Part shown: in pieces, positions 44,596 to 53,039 of the stretch
Layout of the letters: each line of letters begins with the position of its first letter
Position numbering within the stretch: position 1 is the first letter of the stretch
Assembly: GCF_007679965.1 (NCBI RefSeq)
Contig: NZ_VEHL01000010.1
Span: forward strand, 246,844-310,843
DNA: 64,000 nt
Direction of reading: 5' to 3'
From: Bordetella genomosp. 13
GTDB taxonomy: Bacteria > Pseudomonadota > Gammaproteobacteria > Burkholderiales > Burkholderiaceae_B
Notes under the pieces: generated by a model
Database searches by the model: none
What the model saw: only the letters and a program-made list of their open reading frames with translations
Told to the model about the DNA's origin: nothing
Translations under genes and position numbers: made by a program

Positions 44596-44703
44596 AACTA
44601 CACTTTTTTTGGTTGTTCGTCGCAGTTTCGTCAAGAAATACCCTTATTATTCGGGCCACGTCGCCGCAACACCAGAAGACGGCACAAGTAAATAAGGATT
44701 TTC

Positions 44704-45168
44704 ATGGCGAAATGGCATCACGCGATGCTGGCGGGCATGCTCGCCGGCGTTGCACTGCCGGCGCACGCCGAGTTGGGGGGCACCCCGACCTGGCCCGCGC
44801 CGCAGATCAGCACGTTCCAATCCCGCGCGCTGGCCGCCACGGCCGCCGCGTACACCGTCATCCAGACGCTGCTGCCCACAGGCACCACGATCCGCGAATA
44901 CGTCACGCCCAGCGGCACCGTGTTCGGCATCGTGTGGGACGGCCCCGACATGCCGCCCCTGAATACCTTGCTGGGCGCCTACTTTCCCACCTATCGCCAG
45001 GCCCTGGACGCGCGACGCGCGGCCCGGCGCGGCGGCGCCCCCGGTCCGGTCACCGTGGACGAAGCCGGCCTCACCGTGCAAAGCGGCGGCCACATGGGCT
45101 CGTTCTTCGGCCGGGCCTACCTGTCCGACTCCATTCCCTCTGGCGCCACTGCAGCCGACATACGATGA
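44704..45168 (+). CDS. DUF2844 family secreted protein
   Basis: 154-aa protein of unknown function. Signal peptide MAKWHHAMLAGMLAGVALPAHA (cleaved before ELGG), then the DUF2844 pattern: LGGTPTWP, LLPTGTTIREYVTPSGTVFG then IVWDGPDMPPLNTLLGAYFP, and GGHMGSFFGRAYLSDSIPSG near the end. ATAAGGA lies before the ATG. The stop overlaps the DUF3443 start as ATGA, and the two families are commonly encoded together in Burkholderiales, so they probably act as a pair in the periplasm or on the surface. No enzyme motif seen. Confidence 0.87.
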   Translation: MAKWHHAMLAGMLAGVALPAHAELGGTPTWPAPQISTFQSRALAATAAAYTVIQTLLPTGTTIREYVTPSGTVFGIVWDGPDMPPLNTLLGAYFPTYRQALDARRAARRGGAPGPVTVDEAGLTVQSGGHMGSFFGRAYLSDSIPSGATAADIR

Positions 45169-46487
45169 ACACGACGATTCTGATGCGCAAGGCTCGCTGG
45201 GTGACCGCGGCATGCCTGGTAGTGCTGCTGGCCGCTTGCGGCGGTGGCGGTGAGGGTGGCGACGGCGGCGACGATGGCAGTTCCAAGGCGGGCGACTCGA
45301 GCGCGGCGCCCGTCACCGATCCCAATGCCCCCCTGCCCGGCTCGCCGTCGGCCCAGCCGACGTCCAGCAGCGCGACCAACGCCATCGCGGTCACGGTCAG
45401 CAACGGCGCGGACAAGCCGCGCAACTTCCCAACGGTCAGCGTCACGGTGTGCGCACCGGGCACGGACGCGGCCTCGGCGTGCGCCACCATCGACAACGTG
45501 CTGGTGGATACGGGCTCGTACGGCCTGCGCCTGTTCGCATCGGCGGTGCCGGCGGCGACGCTGGCCACGCTGGCGCCGCAGCGCGACGGCGCGGCACGCA
45601 TCGCGGAGTGCACGCTGTTCGTGGACAGCAACGCCTGGGGCGGCGTGCGCAATGCCGACATCCGCCTGGGCGCGCAGAGCGCCCAGAACGTGCCCGTCCA
45701 CATCTGGTCCGATCCGGCCATCGCCGCCGCCGTACCCGACGCCTGCGTGCAGAACACCTACATGACCAAGGTGTCCGACCTGGGCGGCAACGGCATCCTG
45801 GGTGTGGGCGTGGCGCCCGCCGACTGCCCCGCGTGCGCCAACACGCCTCATCCGCGCTTCTACTACTCCTGCAACGGCGCGGCCTGCACGCCCATCACGC
45901 AGCCGCTGTCCAACCAGGTCGGCAATCCCGTCGCCCGCTTCGCCCAGCACAACAACGGCGTGGTGCTGCAGATGGAGCCCATCGGCCCCAACGGCAAGAA
46001 GGTTGCCACGGGCACGCTGGTGTTCGGCATCGATACGGCGGACAACAACGTGCTGCTGGGCAAGGCCGGCCCGCTGCTGCGCACCAACTCCGCGGGCGAC
46101 TTCGACGTGGTCTACAAGGGCAACCGGATCCGCGGCTTCACGGATTCAGGTTCCAATGGCCTGTTCTTCAGCGACGCGGGCATCCCGCACAGCCGCAACA
46201 GCCCCGATTTCTACGCGCCCTCGGGCACGCAATCGATCTCGGCCATGCTGTTCGACCGCAACGCGCCCGCCGAGGCCCTCGGCACCAGCGTGAGCTTCGA
46301 CGTGGCCAACGCCGATGCGCTATTCAACACCGGCAACGCCGCCTTCAACAACCTGGGCGGCGACATCCCCGGCCTGTTCGACCTGGGCCTGCCGTTCTTC
46401 TACGGCCGGCACGTGTATTACGGCTTGACGGGCATGGCGTCGACGGGTGGCGGTACGGGGCCGTACGTCAGCTACGTGTCGAACTGA
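45165..46487 (+). CDS. DUF3443 family lipoprotein with pepsin-like motifs
   Basis: 440-aa lipoprotein (VLLAACGGG, Cys25) with a Gly/Ser linker to about residue 70. Function not established for the family. I see aspartic-protease hallmarks in order: Asp115 in VLVDTGSYGL, GNGILGVG near 209 (compare pepsin's DGILGLG), LVFGID near 286 (compare FGGID), and Asp327 in FTDSGSNGLFF. Two D-T/S-G motifs 212 residues apart match a bilobed pepsin-like fold with an intact catalytic pair. Six or more cysteines suggest disulfides. Co-translated with the DUF2844 protein. Enzyme activity is inference. Confidence 0.85.
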   Translation: MNTTILMRKARWVTAACLVVLLAACGGGGEGGDGGDDGSSKAGDSSAAPVTDPNAPLPGSPSAQPTSSSATNAIAVTVSNGADKPRNFPTVSVTVCAPGTDAASACATIDNVLVDTGSYGLRLFASAVPAATLATLAPQRDGAARIAECTLFVDSNAWGGVRNADIRLGAQSAQNVPVHIWSDPAIAAAVPDACVQNTYMTKVSDLGGNGILGVGVAPADCPACANTPHPRFYYSCNGAACTPITQPLSNQVGNPVARFAQHNNGVVLQMEPIGPNGKKVATGTLVFGIDTADNNVLLGKAGPLLRTNSAGDFDVVYKGNRIRGFTDSGSNGLFFSDAGIPHSRNSPDFYAPSGTQSISAMLFDRNAPAEALGTSVSFDVANADALFNTGNAAFNNLGGDIPGLFDLGLPFFYGRHVYYGLTGMASTGGGTGPYVSYVSN

Positions 46488-46587
46488 CAGCGGGGCACCG
46501 GGCGCGCGGCATGCCCGCCGGCGCCGCCCGCGCTGCCGGCCGGCGGCACGAACGCGGCTGCCTCCGCGCTTGCGCCAGGCTGGCTCA

Positions 46588-47337
46588 CTAGCCGCCCAAC
46601 GCTCCGCGCTGCATCTGCACGAGTTGCGCGATGCCGCCCTCGGCCAGCGCCAGCATGGCGTCCAGCTCGGCGCGGGTGAAGGTGGCTTCCTCGCCGGTGC
46701 CCTGCACTTCCACGAAGGCGCGGCTGCCGGTCATGACCACGTTGACGTCGGCCTGGCAGGCCGAGTCTTCTTCATAGTCCAGATCCAGCACCGGACGGCC
46801 GTCCACCAGGCCCACCGACACCGCCGCCACCGCGTCGCGGATCGGGCTGGCCTGCAGGTCGCCGCGCCGCATCAGCAGCCCGATGGCGTCGGAGGCGGCC
46901 ACCCACGCGCCCGTGATGCTGGCGCAGCGCGTGCCGCCATCGGCCTGGAGCACGTCGCAATCCAGGTGCAGCGTGCGCTCGCCCAGGGCCTTCAGGTCGA
47001 ACACGGCGCGCAGGCTGCGGCCGATCAGGCGCTGGATCTCCTGCGTGCGGCCGCTCTGCTTGCCGCGCGCGGCCTCGCGGTCGCCGCGGGTGTGCGTGGC
47101 GCGCGGCAGCATGCCGTACTCGGCCGTCACCCAGCCCTCGCCGCGTCCTTTCAGGAAGGGCGGCACCTTTTCCAGCACGCTGGCGGTGCACAGCACGTGC
47201 GTATGCCCGGCCCGCACGAGCACCGAGCCCTCCGCGTAGCGCGTGTAGTTGCGTTCGAGGCTGAAGGGACGCAGTTCGTCGGCACGGCGGCCGGACGGAC
47301 GGGTGGCGGACGTGGCGGTGTCGGGATGGGCGGTCAC
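46588..47337 (-). CDS. rph: Ribonuclease PH
   Basis: Phosphorolytic 3'-5' exoribonuclease trimming tRNA 3' ends. 249 aa. Seen: FLKGRGEGWVTAEYGMLPRA then THTRGDREA (phosphate and RNA loop), QEIQRLIGRSLRAVFDL, DCDVLQADGGTRCASITGA and DLDYEEDSACQADVNVV. Complete and normal. Divergent from yicC across 112 nt. In relatives its downstream neighbours are rdgB and hemW; here those lie 11 kb away in the same orientation. Confidence 0.96.
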   Translation of the reverse strand: MTAHPDTATSATRPSGRRADELRPFSLERNYTRYAEGSVLVRAGHTHVLCTASVLEKVPPFLKGRGEGWVTAEYGMLPRATHTRGDREAARGKQSGRTQEIQRLIGRSLRAVFDLKALGERTLHLDCDVLQADGGTRCASITGAWVAASDAIGLLMRRGDLQASPIRDAVAAVSVGLVDGRPVLDLDYEEDSACQADVNVVMTGSRAFVEVQGTGEEATFTRAELDAMLALAEGGIAQLVQMQRGALGG

Positions 47338-47449
47338 GAAAGGCTCCGGAAAGATAGTCTGATGGGGGTCATTGTACGAGGGGCGCCAGTGGTATCCTGA
47401 ACGTTTGCAAGGGGCGCCGCGGTGCGCCCGGCTTTACCAGGACACGCCC

Positions 47450-48397
47450 ATGATCCGTAGCATGACCGCTTTCGGCAACGCCCGAGCGGACCTCGAGCAA
47501 GGCTCGCTCGCGCTGGAACTGCGCAGCGTCAACAGCCGTTACCTCGACCTGTATTTCCGCCTGCCCGACGAACTGCGCCACGCCGAAACGCCGCTGCGCG
47601 AACTGCTGACCAGCAATCTGGCCCGCGGCAAGGTCGAGGTTCGTGTCTCGTATACCCGCGCGGCCGGCGCCGACCTGAACACTCTCGATCCCGCCTGGCT
47701 GCAACGCCTGGCCGCGCAGCTCGAAGCCGCCCGCCAGATCCTGCCCGAAGTGGCCCCGCCGCGCCTGGCCGAGCTGTACAACTGGCCCGGCCAGCGCAAT
47801 GCCGACGCGCTCGACCCCCAGGCCTGGGGCGCCGCCTGTCTGCAGGCCGCCCAGCAGGCCCTCACCCAGATGCAGGAAGCCCGCGCCCGCGAGGGCGAAC
47901 GCCTGGCCGGCATGATGCGCGAATGCGCCGACGGCGTGGCGCGCATCGTGGACGGCGTCGAAACGCACCTGCCGCAGTTGCTGGCCGACCATCGCGAGAA
48001 GCTGGCCACCAAGCTGCGCGAATCGGTCGAGGCGGCCTTCCCCGGCGGCTTCGCCCACATCACCGGCCCCGAACTGTCCGAACGCCTGGCGCAGGAAGCC
48101 AACCTGTTCGCGCTGCGCATCGACGTGGCCGAAGAGCTGTCGCGCCTGCGCTCGCACCTGGAAGAACTGCGCCACCTGCTGGGCGCCGGCAGTGGCGGCG
48201 GCAAGCAGCCCGCCGGCAAGCGCGGCGGCCCCGCCGGCGGCAGCGCCGGCAAGCGCCTGGACTTCCTGTTCCAGGAAATGAACCGCGAGGCCAACACGCT
48301 GGGTTCCAAGGCCGGCAGCATGGAAGTCACGCGCGCGGCCATGGACCTGAAGCTGCTGATCGAGCAGATGCGGGAACAGGCGCAGAACATCGAGTAA
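47450..48397 (+). CDS. yicC: YicC/YloC family endoribonuclease-like protein
   Basis: 315-aa protein. Members of this family include YicC of E. coli and YloC of B. subtilis, reported to act as RNases. Start MIRSMTAFGNA is the conserved YicC N-terminus; SVNSRYLDLYFRLPDEL and ALRIDVAEELSRLRSHLEEL follow, and the C-terminal domain (DUF1732) has DFLFQEMNREANTLGSKAG. A Gly/Lys/Pro-rich loop (about residues 245-268) is inserted between the last two segments. Ends at the terminator 48416-48451. Confidence 0.93.
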   Translation: MIRSMTAFGNARADLEQGSLALELRSVNSRYLDLYFRLPDELRHAETPLRELLTSNLARGKVEVRVSYTRAAGADLNTLDPAWLQRLAAQLEAARQILPEVAPPRLAELYNWPGQRNADALDPQAWGAACLQAAQQALTQMQEARAREGERLAGMMRECADGVARIVDGVETHLPQLLADHREKLATKLRESVEAAFPGGFAHITGPELSERLAQEANLFALRIDVAEELSRLRSHLEELRHLLGAGSGGGKQPAGKRGGPAGGSAGKRLDFLFQEMNREANTLGSKAGSMEVTRAAMDLKLLIEQMREQAQNIE

Positions 48398-48415
48398 GGC
48401 GTCCTGCCCCATCGC

Positions 48416-48451
48416 GCCCGCGCTGCCTGGCTTGCGCGGGCGTTTGTCTTT
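48416..48451 (+). terminator. Terminator of yicC
   Basis: GCCCGCGC (48416-48423) pairs with GCGCGGGC (48434-48441) across a 10-nt loop, followed by GTTTGTCTTT. Located 18 nt after the yicC stop. Confidence 0.75.
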
Positions 48452-48959
48452 CTGGGCCCCGGCTTCCTGGTGCAAATGCGTGTGCTGGCATGCGCGCCGT
48501 GCCGATCCCGGCCGCGGCATGTCGGCTTCGCAGCGGCACCGCGCCAGGCAAGCATGCGCAGGCTCGGCATCCGGCGCCCGACTCGCCAGCGCGGGCCCCT
48601 CCGTGCCGCCAGGACGCAATGGCGGCGATCCATGCTACGCCTGCCGCGGGGCCGTCCCCCCTGCGTGCTCCTGCGCCACGTCCTACCACCTGCCGATCCG
48701 AAACCGCCGATCCAGTCATTCGGCGGGGATGCACGGCAGGCCGGTTCAGTCCGATAAATACTCATCGGCGCCCCGGAGTATCGAGAATGGCGCGATATTC
48801 GCAATTGCGATAAAACTTGCGGCGTCCACGCCGAATTCCGGGATACCGATTTCCGGTTGTCGTGCACATTGCCAGCCGGTAGGCATCACCCATAACCAGA
48901 CGCAGCCCCAAGGCCGCGCACACCTGTTGCAGCGTTGAAGCACCTGGAGGGGACTACTC
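48452..48959. other. 508-nt stretch without a supported gene
   Basis: Between the yicC terminator and the GTG of the chemoreceptor. Short open frames exist on both strands (for example 48746-48943 minus) but none has a ribosome site, domain or the codon bias of neighbours. The 3' part (48750-48900) is less GC-rich and presumably holds the chemoreceptor promoter; GTCCGATAA at 48751 is reminiscent of a sigma-28 -10 box but has no matching -35. Confidence 0.6.
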
Positions 48960-50627
48960 GTGACAGCAATAGGCTACATCGCCTTGCGGCGCCTGGCAGC
49001 CGGCGGCGCCTGCGCGCTGTGCGGCATCGCGGCCGCCGTGGCGGCGGGCGCGACCACCGCGCATACCCTGCTGCCGGTTGCCGTGGCGGCGGTCGTCGCG
49101 GCGGCCGCCAGCCAGTGGGCGCGCGGCGGCGGAAGCCGCCACGACGCGCGCCAGCTGGAACAGGCCGGCGCCGAGATCGACCATATCGTCATCGGCGCGG
49201 CGGAAACCTCGCATTTCATCGATGCCATCAAGCAGCAGGTCGACCGGGACCTGCACGCGACCGACCGCATCGCGGCACGCGCCGCGCACACCGCGCAGAC
49301 CACCGAACAGATCGCCGCAAGCGCCGCCGACGCCTCGCGCGTGGCCGCCGAGGTGCGCGGCCACAGCGCCACCGGCCGTGCCGAGGTGGACCAGGGCTGG
49401 CGGCTGATCGACCAGGCGCGCCAGGATGCGCAATCGGCCAGCGCGCGGATGGCGACGCTGCAGGAAAAGTCGCGCCACATCCATGGCATCACCGCCACCA
49501 TCAACGAGATCGCCATGCGCACCAACCTGCTGGCGCTCAATGCCGCCATCGAGGCGGCGCGGGCCGGCGAGCACGGCCGGGGCTTCGCGGTGGTGGCCAG
49601 CGAGGTGCGCCAGCTGGCGCTGCGCACCAAGGCGGCGACCGACGACATCGGCGCGATGGTGCGCGAGATCGCCGAACAGGCCGAGCACGCGGCCGACGGC
49701 ATGGCGGCCCTGACGGGCAAGGTGGCGGACGCGGCGCGCAACGTGGAGCGCGTCAACGTCCTGCTGGGCGACATCGAGCGCTCGGCCGGCGACTCGCAGC
49801 AGGCCGTGCAGCAGATCGCCGATGCCTCGCACGAGCACGTGGCTACCACCCGCGAGATCGCCGAGACGGTGTCGCGCATCCGCGACGGCATGCTCGCCAC
49901 GCACGACGAACTGCCGCGCGCCACGCAGTCGGCCATGCTGGTCAGCGAACGCGGCGAGACCCTGCTGGGCGCCATGGCAGAACTGGGCGCGCGCACCGCG
50001 CACGACCCGGTGCGCCAGGCCGCGCAACGCGCCGCGCAGGCCGTCGGCGCGCTGTTCGAGCAGGCGATCGCCGAGGGCCGCATCACCGAGGCCGCCCTGT
50101 TCGACCGCCGTTACGTGCCGATTCCCGGCACCGATCCGCAGAAGCATTCCAGCGCATTCGATGCCTACACCGACCAGGCGCTGCCGCCCATCCAGGAAGG
50201 CCTGTTGGAGGACATGCCCGCGCTGGCCTATGCGGGCGCGGTGGACGACCACGGCTATTTTCCCACGCACAACCGCAAGTTCTCGCAGCCCCTGACAGGG
50301 GACTACGCGCACGACCTGGTGCACAACCGCACCAAGCGCATCTTCACCGACCGCACGGGCTCGCGCTGCGGATCCAGTACGCGGCCCTTCCTGCTGCAGA
50401 CGTACAAGCGCGACACGGGCGAAGTGATGCACGACCTGTCCGCGCCGATCCACGTGCATGGACGGCACTGGGGCGGATTCCGCATCGGCTATCGCTCGGC
50501 CGAACCCCGACGCGAGGCCGCGGCCCGGCAGGCGCCGCACGATGCGCCGCGCGCTACACCACCCGCCCGAACCACCATACCGACAGCAGCGCCGCGCATG
50601 CCGCCAGCATTGCCCCCAGCGCGGTGA
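48960..50627 (+). CDS. Chemoreceptor with C-terminal sensor domain
   Basis: 555 aa from a GTG with GGAGG 9 nt upstream. The N-terminus has two closely spaced hydrophobic segments (about 8-50) with almost no periplasmic loop, then the signalling coiled coil with tip EIAMRTNLLALNAAIEAARA (about 188-215). The sensor follows the signalling part (about 355-510), opposite to usual receptors: FDRRYVPIPGTDPQKHSSAF, YFPTHNRKFSQPLTGDYAHD and RHWGGFRIGYRS are shared by a known class of such proteins. Cytoplasmic sensing is inferred. The last 25 codons (Pro/Ala/Thr-rich) run 74 bp into the converging VWA gene on the other strand. Confidence 0.86.
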   Translation: MTAIGYIALRRLAAGGACALCGIAAAVAAGATTAHTLLPVAVAAVVAAAASQWARGGGSRHDARQLEQAGAEIDHIVIGAAETSHFIDAIKQQVDRDLHATDRIAARAAHTAQTTEQIAASAADASRVAAEVRGHSATGRAEVDQGWRLIDQARQDAQSASARMATLQEKSRHIHGITATINEIAMRTNLLALNAAIEAARAGEHGRGFAVVASEVRQLALRTKAATDDIGAMVREIAEQAEHAADGMAALTGKVADAARNVERVNVLLGDIERSAGDSQQAVQQIADASHEHVATTREIAETVSRIRDGMLATHDELPRATQSAMLVSERGETLLGAMAELGARTAHDPVRQAAQRAAQAVGALFEQAIAEGRITEAALFDRRYVPIPGTDPQKHSSAFDAYTDQALPPIQEGLLEDMPALAYAGAVDDHGYFPTHNRKFSQPLTGDYAHDLVHNRTKRIFTDRTGSRCGSSTRPFLLQTYKRDTGEVMHDLSAPIHVHGRHWGGFRIGYRSAEPRREAAARQAPHDAPRATPPARTTIPTAAPRMPPALPPAR

Positions 50628-51699
50628 AGAACGCGGTGATCTCGACCAGGTCGCTGCGGTCGTAGGCCAATCGGGCGGCCAGCGACCGATAGACCTGCTT
50701 CAGTCCCAGGGCGTCGTCCACACGGTAATAGGCCGCGCCCGTGGTATCCGCCACTTTCTTCAGCACGGCGTCGTCCAGCCGCACCCGCGCGGACCAGCCC
50801 TCGACCGACAGCACGGCGCCCTCGGCCGTACCGATGCCCACGGTATAGATGCGCACGCCGTGGGCGGCCGCCAGTTCCGCCGCCTGCAGCACGTCGCGGC
50901 CGGCATTGCCTTCGCCGTCGGACATCAGCACGATGGCGCCCGAGGCATACGAGCCCGGCGCCACGGCCTGGGGTGAAGGCCCCGGGCCTTCGTAGGCGGC
51001 GCCCTCGCCAGGCCGGGCGGCGCCCGCATTGGCGGCTGCATTGCCGCGCGTATTGCCGCCTGTATTGCCACCCGCGTCCGGCTTGCGCCCGGCCGTGCCC
51101 GGCGGTCCCGCGTCGGGATTCAGGAACGCGGATGCATCGATCGTGCCGCGCGGCAGCAGCGCGGCCAATGCGATGGCCAGCCCGTTGCCCAGCGCCGAGC
51201 CGCGCTGGGGCTGCAGGCGGTCGATGGCCGCGGCCACGTCCTCCTTGCGCCGGCTGGGCGGCTGTGCCACGGCCGCCGTGCCCGCCACCGCCACCACGCC
51301 CACGCGCACGCCGTTGGGCTGCTCGGCGACGAAAGCCTTTGCGGCCTGCTGCGCGACCTGCATGCGGCTGGGCTTGACGTCTTCGGCGCGCATGCTGCCT
51401 GACATGTCCATGGCCAGGATCACGGTTTCGACGTTCGACGGCAGGCGCAGCACGGCCTGCGGCCGGGCCGTCGCCACCAGCAACGCCGCCACGGCCAGCA
51501 GGGCCAGCAGCGGCGGCAGGTGACGCCGCCAGGCCGAGCCGCCCCGCACCACCAGGCCCGCGGCCTGCAGCGCGGGAAACCGGATGGTGCGGCGGCGCCG
51601 CCGCTCGTGCCACGCATACAGGCCCGCCAGCACGGGCACCAGGCACAGCAGCCACAACAGGCGCGGCCAGACGAAGCTGAGTTCGGGCACGGCGCTCAT
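50554..51699 (-). CDS. VWA-domain membrane protein (BatA-like)
   Basis: 381-aa membrane-anchored von Willebrand A protein. N-terminal aerotolerance-type segment with helices at about 10-25 and 58-76, then the VWA domain with an intact MIDAS start (DMSGSM) and GAIVLMSDGEGNAG, and a C-terminal transmembrane helix ending VWWFGRVV. A Gly/Asn/Ala-rich insert (about 210-245, GGNTGGNTRGNAAANAG) interrupts the VWA domain. Start overlaps the DUF58 stop as ATGA. Last gene of the protease-MoxR-DUF58-VWA operon; its 3' end overlaps the chemoreceptor gene by 74 bp. Confidence 0.87.
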   Translation of the reverse strand: MSAVPELSFVWPRLLWLLCLVPVLAGLYAWHERRRRRTIRFPALQAAGLVVRGGSAWRRHLPPLLALLAVAALLVATARPQAVLRLPSNVETVILAMDMSGSMRAEDVKPSRMQVAQQAAKAFVAEQPNGVRVGVVAVAGTAAVAQPPSRRKEDVAAAIDRLQPQRGSALGNGLAIALAALLPRGTIDASAFLNPDAGPPGTAGRKPDAGGNTGGNTRGNAAANAGAARPGEGAAYEGPGPSPQAVAPGSYASGAIVLMSDGEGNAGRDVLQAAELAAAHGVRIYTVGIGTAEGAVLSVEGWSARVRLDDAVLKKVADTTGAAYYRVDDALGLKQVYRSLAARLAYDRSDLVEITAFFTALGAMLAACAALLSVWWFGRVV

Positions 51700-53039
51700 G
51701 CTCGCCGCCCCTTGCCTGGGCTGGCCCACGCCAGGCTCCAGGCATCGGCCACCGCCGCATGCCCCGCGCGACCCGCGACAGTGTCCGCACCGGGCACTGG
51801 GGAATGTCCTGCGGCAGAACGGGACCGTCCGGAATGCAGCCCGCCGCCATCGGATGGTCCGGCCTTGGCGCCTGCCCCGCCCCGCCTGCGCCGCCGCGCG
51901 AACTGCAGCAATGCCAGATCCAGCCTCGCATCCGTCGGCAAGGTCAGGCAGTCCACCCCGGCCCGCGCGAACGCCTGCCGCAGCCCCGCCTCGCGCGCGT
52001 CGGCAGCCGCCTCGAAGCGCTTGCGAAAGCCCGCGTCGTGGGTGTCGACGAACATCTGTTCGCCGCTCTCCGCATCCTGCAGCACCACGAGCCCCAGGTC
52101 GGGCAGGCTCAGCTCCAACGGGTCGACCAGCCGCACCGCCACCACCTCGTGGCGCCGCGCCAGCATGCCCAGCGTGGTTTCCCATCCCGGCTCGCTGATG
52201 AAGTCGGACACCACGAACATCACGCTGCGCCGCGTGGCCGCTGCCTGGGCATGCGCCAGCAGATCCGCCAGGCGCGTGCCGCCGGCGTGGGCCTTGGCCC
52301 TGTCTTTGCCTCTGCCTTTGTTTTTGCCGTTGCCATCCAGCGCCGCCGCCCGCGTGGCCCCCATGCGCGACAGAAGATGCAGCAGATGGCGCCGTCCCGC
52401 GCGCACCGGCACCACCGACAGGGCCTGCCCGGCGCCGCCATACAGCACCGCCCCGATGCGATTGCCATGGCGCACCAGCATGCGCGCCATCACCGCCGTG
52501 AAGTCGTCCAGCATGGCGCGCTTGCGCACGGCTCCCGACCCGAAATCGACGGAGCCGCTCAGGTCCAGCAGGAACCAGGCAGCCACTTCGCGGTCCTCCT
52601 GGAACTCGCGTACGTGCGGCGTGGGCAGGCGCGCAGTGGCGTTCCAGTCGATGTGGCGCACGTCGTCGCCTGGCCGATACTCGCGCAGATCGGCCACGTC
52701 CAGCCCGAAGCCCCGCAGCAGCGTGCGATAGTCGCCCTGCAGCAGGCCGTCCAGGCGACGCACCACCGTCCATTCCAGGCGATGCAGCAAGGCGTCGGCA
52801 TCCTGCGTCGATGCGGATCCAGAGGCAGATGCAAATCCAGACGCGGGCGCAGACACAGACCCGGCCGAAGCCGCGAACGCCACGGCCGTAGACCTGCGAC
52901 CGAACGCAGGGCTCGACTCGAACACAGGCCTGGCCGAAGACGCCACGACCGCAGGCACGGCGCCCGCGGATACGGCGCCCACCGAAGCGATCGCCGTCGA
53001 GGCAGGCCCCGCCCGCTTATTCCGCCGCCACCCGAACAT
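51696..53039 (-). CDS. DUF58 domain protein, MoxR partner
   Basis: 447 aa. The DUF58 hallmark LREYRPGDDVRHIDWNATAR lies near residue 120, followed by a VWA-like region (LLDLSGSVDFG; FVVSDFISEPGW). DUF58 proteins work with MoxR AAA+ ATPases and VWA proteins, probably as adaptor or substrate receptor in envelope maturation. The N-terminal 75 residues are Ala/Ser/Val-rich low complexity, and the C-terminal 50 residues are also unstructured; neither belongs to the family core. Overlaps moxR by 23 bp and the VWA gene by 4 bp. Confidence 0.88.
   Translation of the reverse strand: MFGWRRNKRAGPASTAIASVGAVSAGAVPAVVASSARPVFESSPAFGRRSTAVAFAASAGSVSAPASGFASASGSASTQDADALLHRLEWTVVRRLDGLLQGDYRTLLRGFGLDVADLREYRPGDDVRHIDWNATARLPTPHVREFQEDREVAAWFLLDLSGSVDFGSGAVRKRAMLDDFTAVMARMLVRHGNRIGAVLYGGAGQALSVVPVRAGRRHLLHLLSRMGATRAAALDGNGKNKGRGKDRAKAHAGGTRLADLLAHAQAAATRRSVMFVVSDFISEPGWETTLGMLARRHEVVAVRLVDPLELSLPDLGLVVLQDAESGEQMFVDTHDAGFRKRFEAAADAREAGLRQAFARAGVDCLTLPTDARLDLALLQFARRRRRGGAGAKAGPSDGGGLHSGRSRSAAGHSPVPGADTVAGRAGHAAVADAWSLAWASPGKGRRA

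Noticed and set aside
35416..46587. A mobile genomic island
   Set aside because: No integrase, tRNA, attachment repeat or transposase is present, and base composition resembles the flanks apart from one short AT-rich gap. It may still be an insertion, but not a demonstrable mobile element.
48746..48943. A 65-codon minus-strand frame before the second chemoreceptor
   Set aside because: No ribosome site and no recognisable motif; the stretch is better explained as the promoter region of the plus-strand gene.
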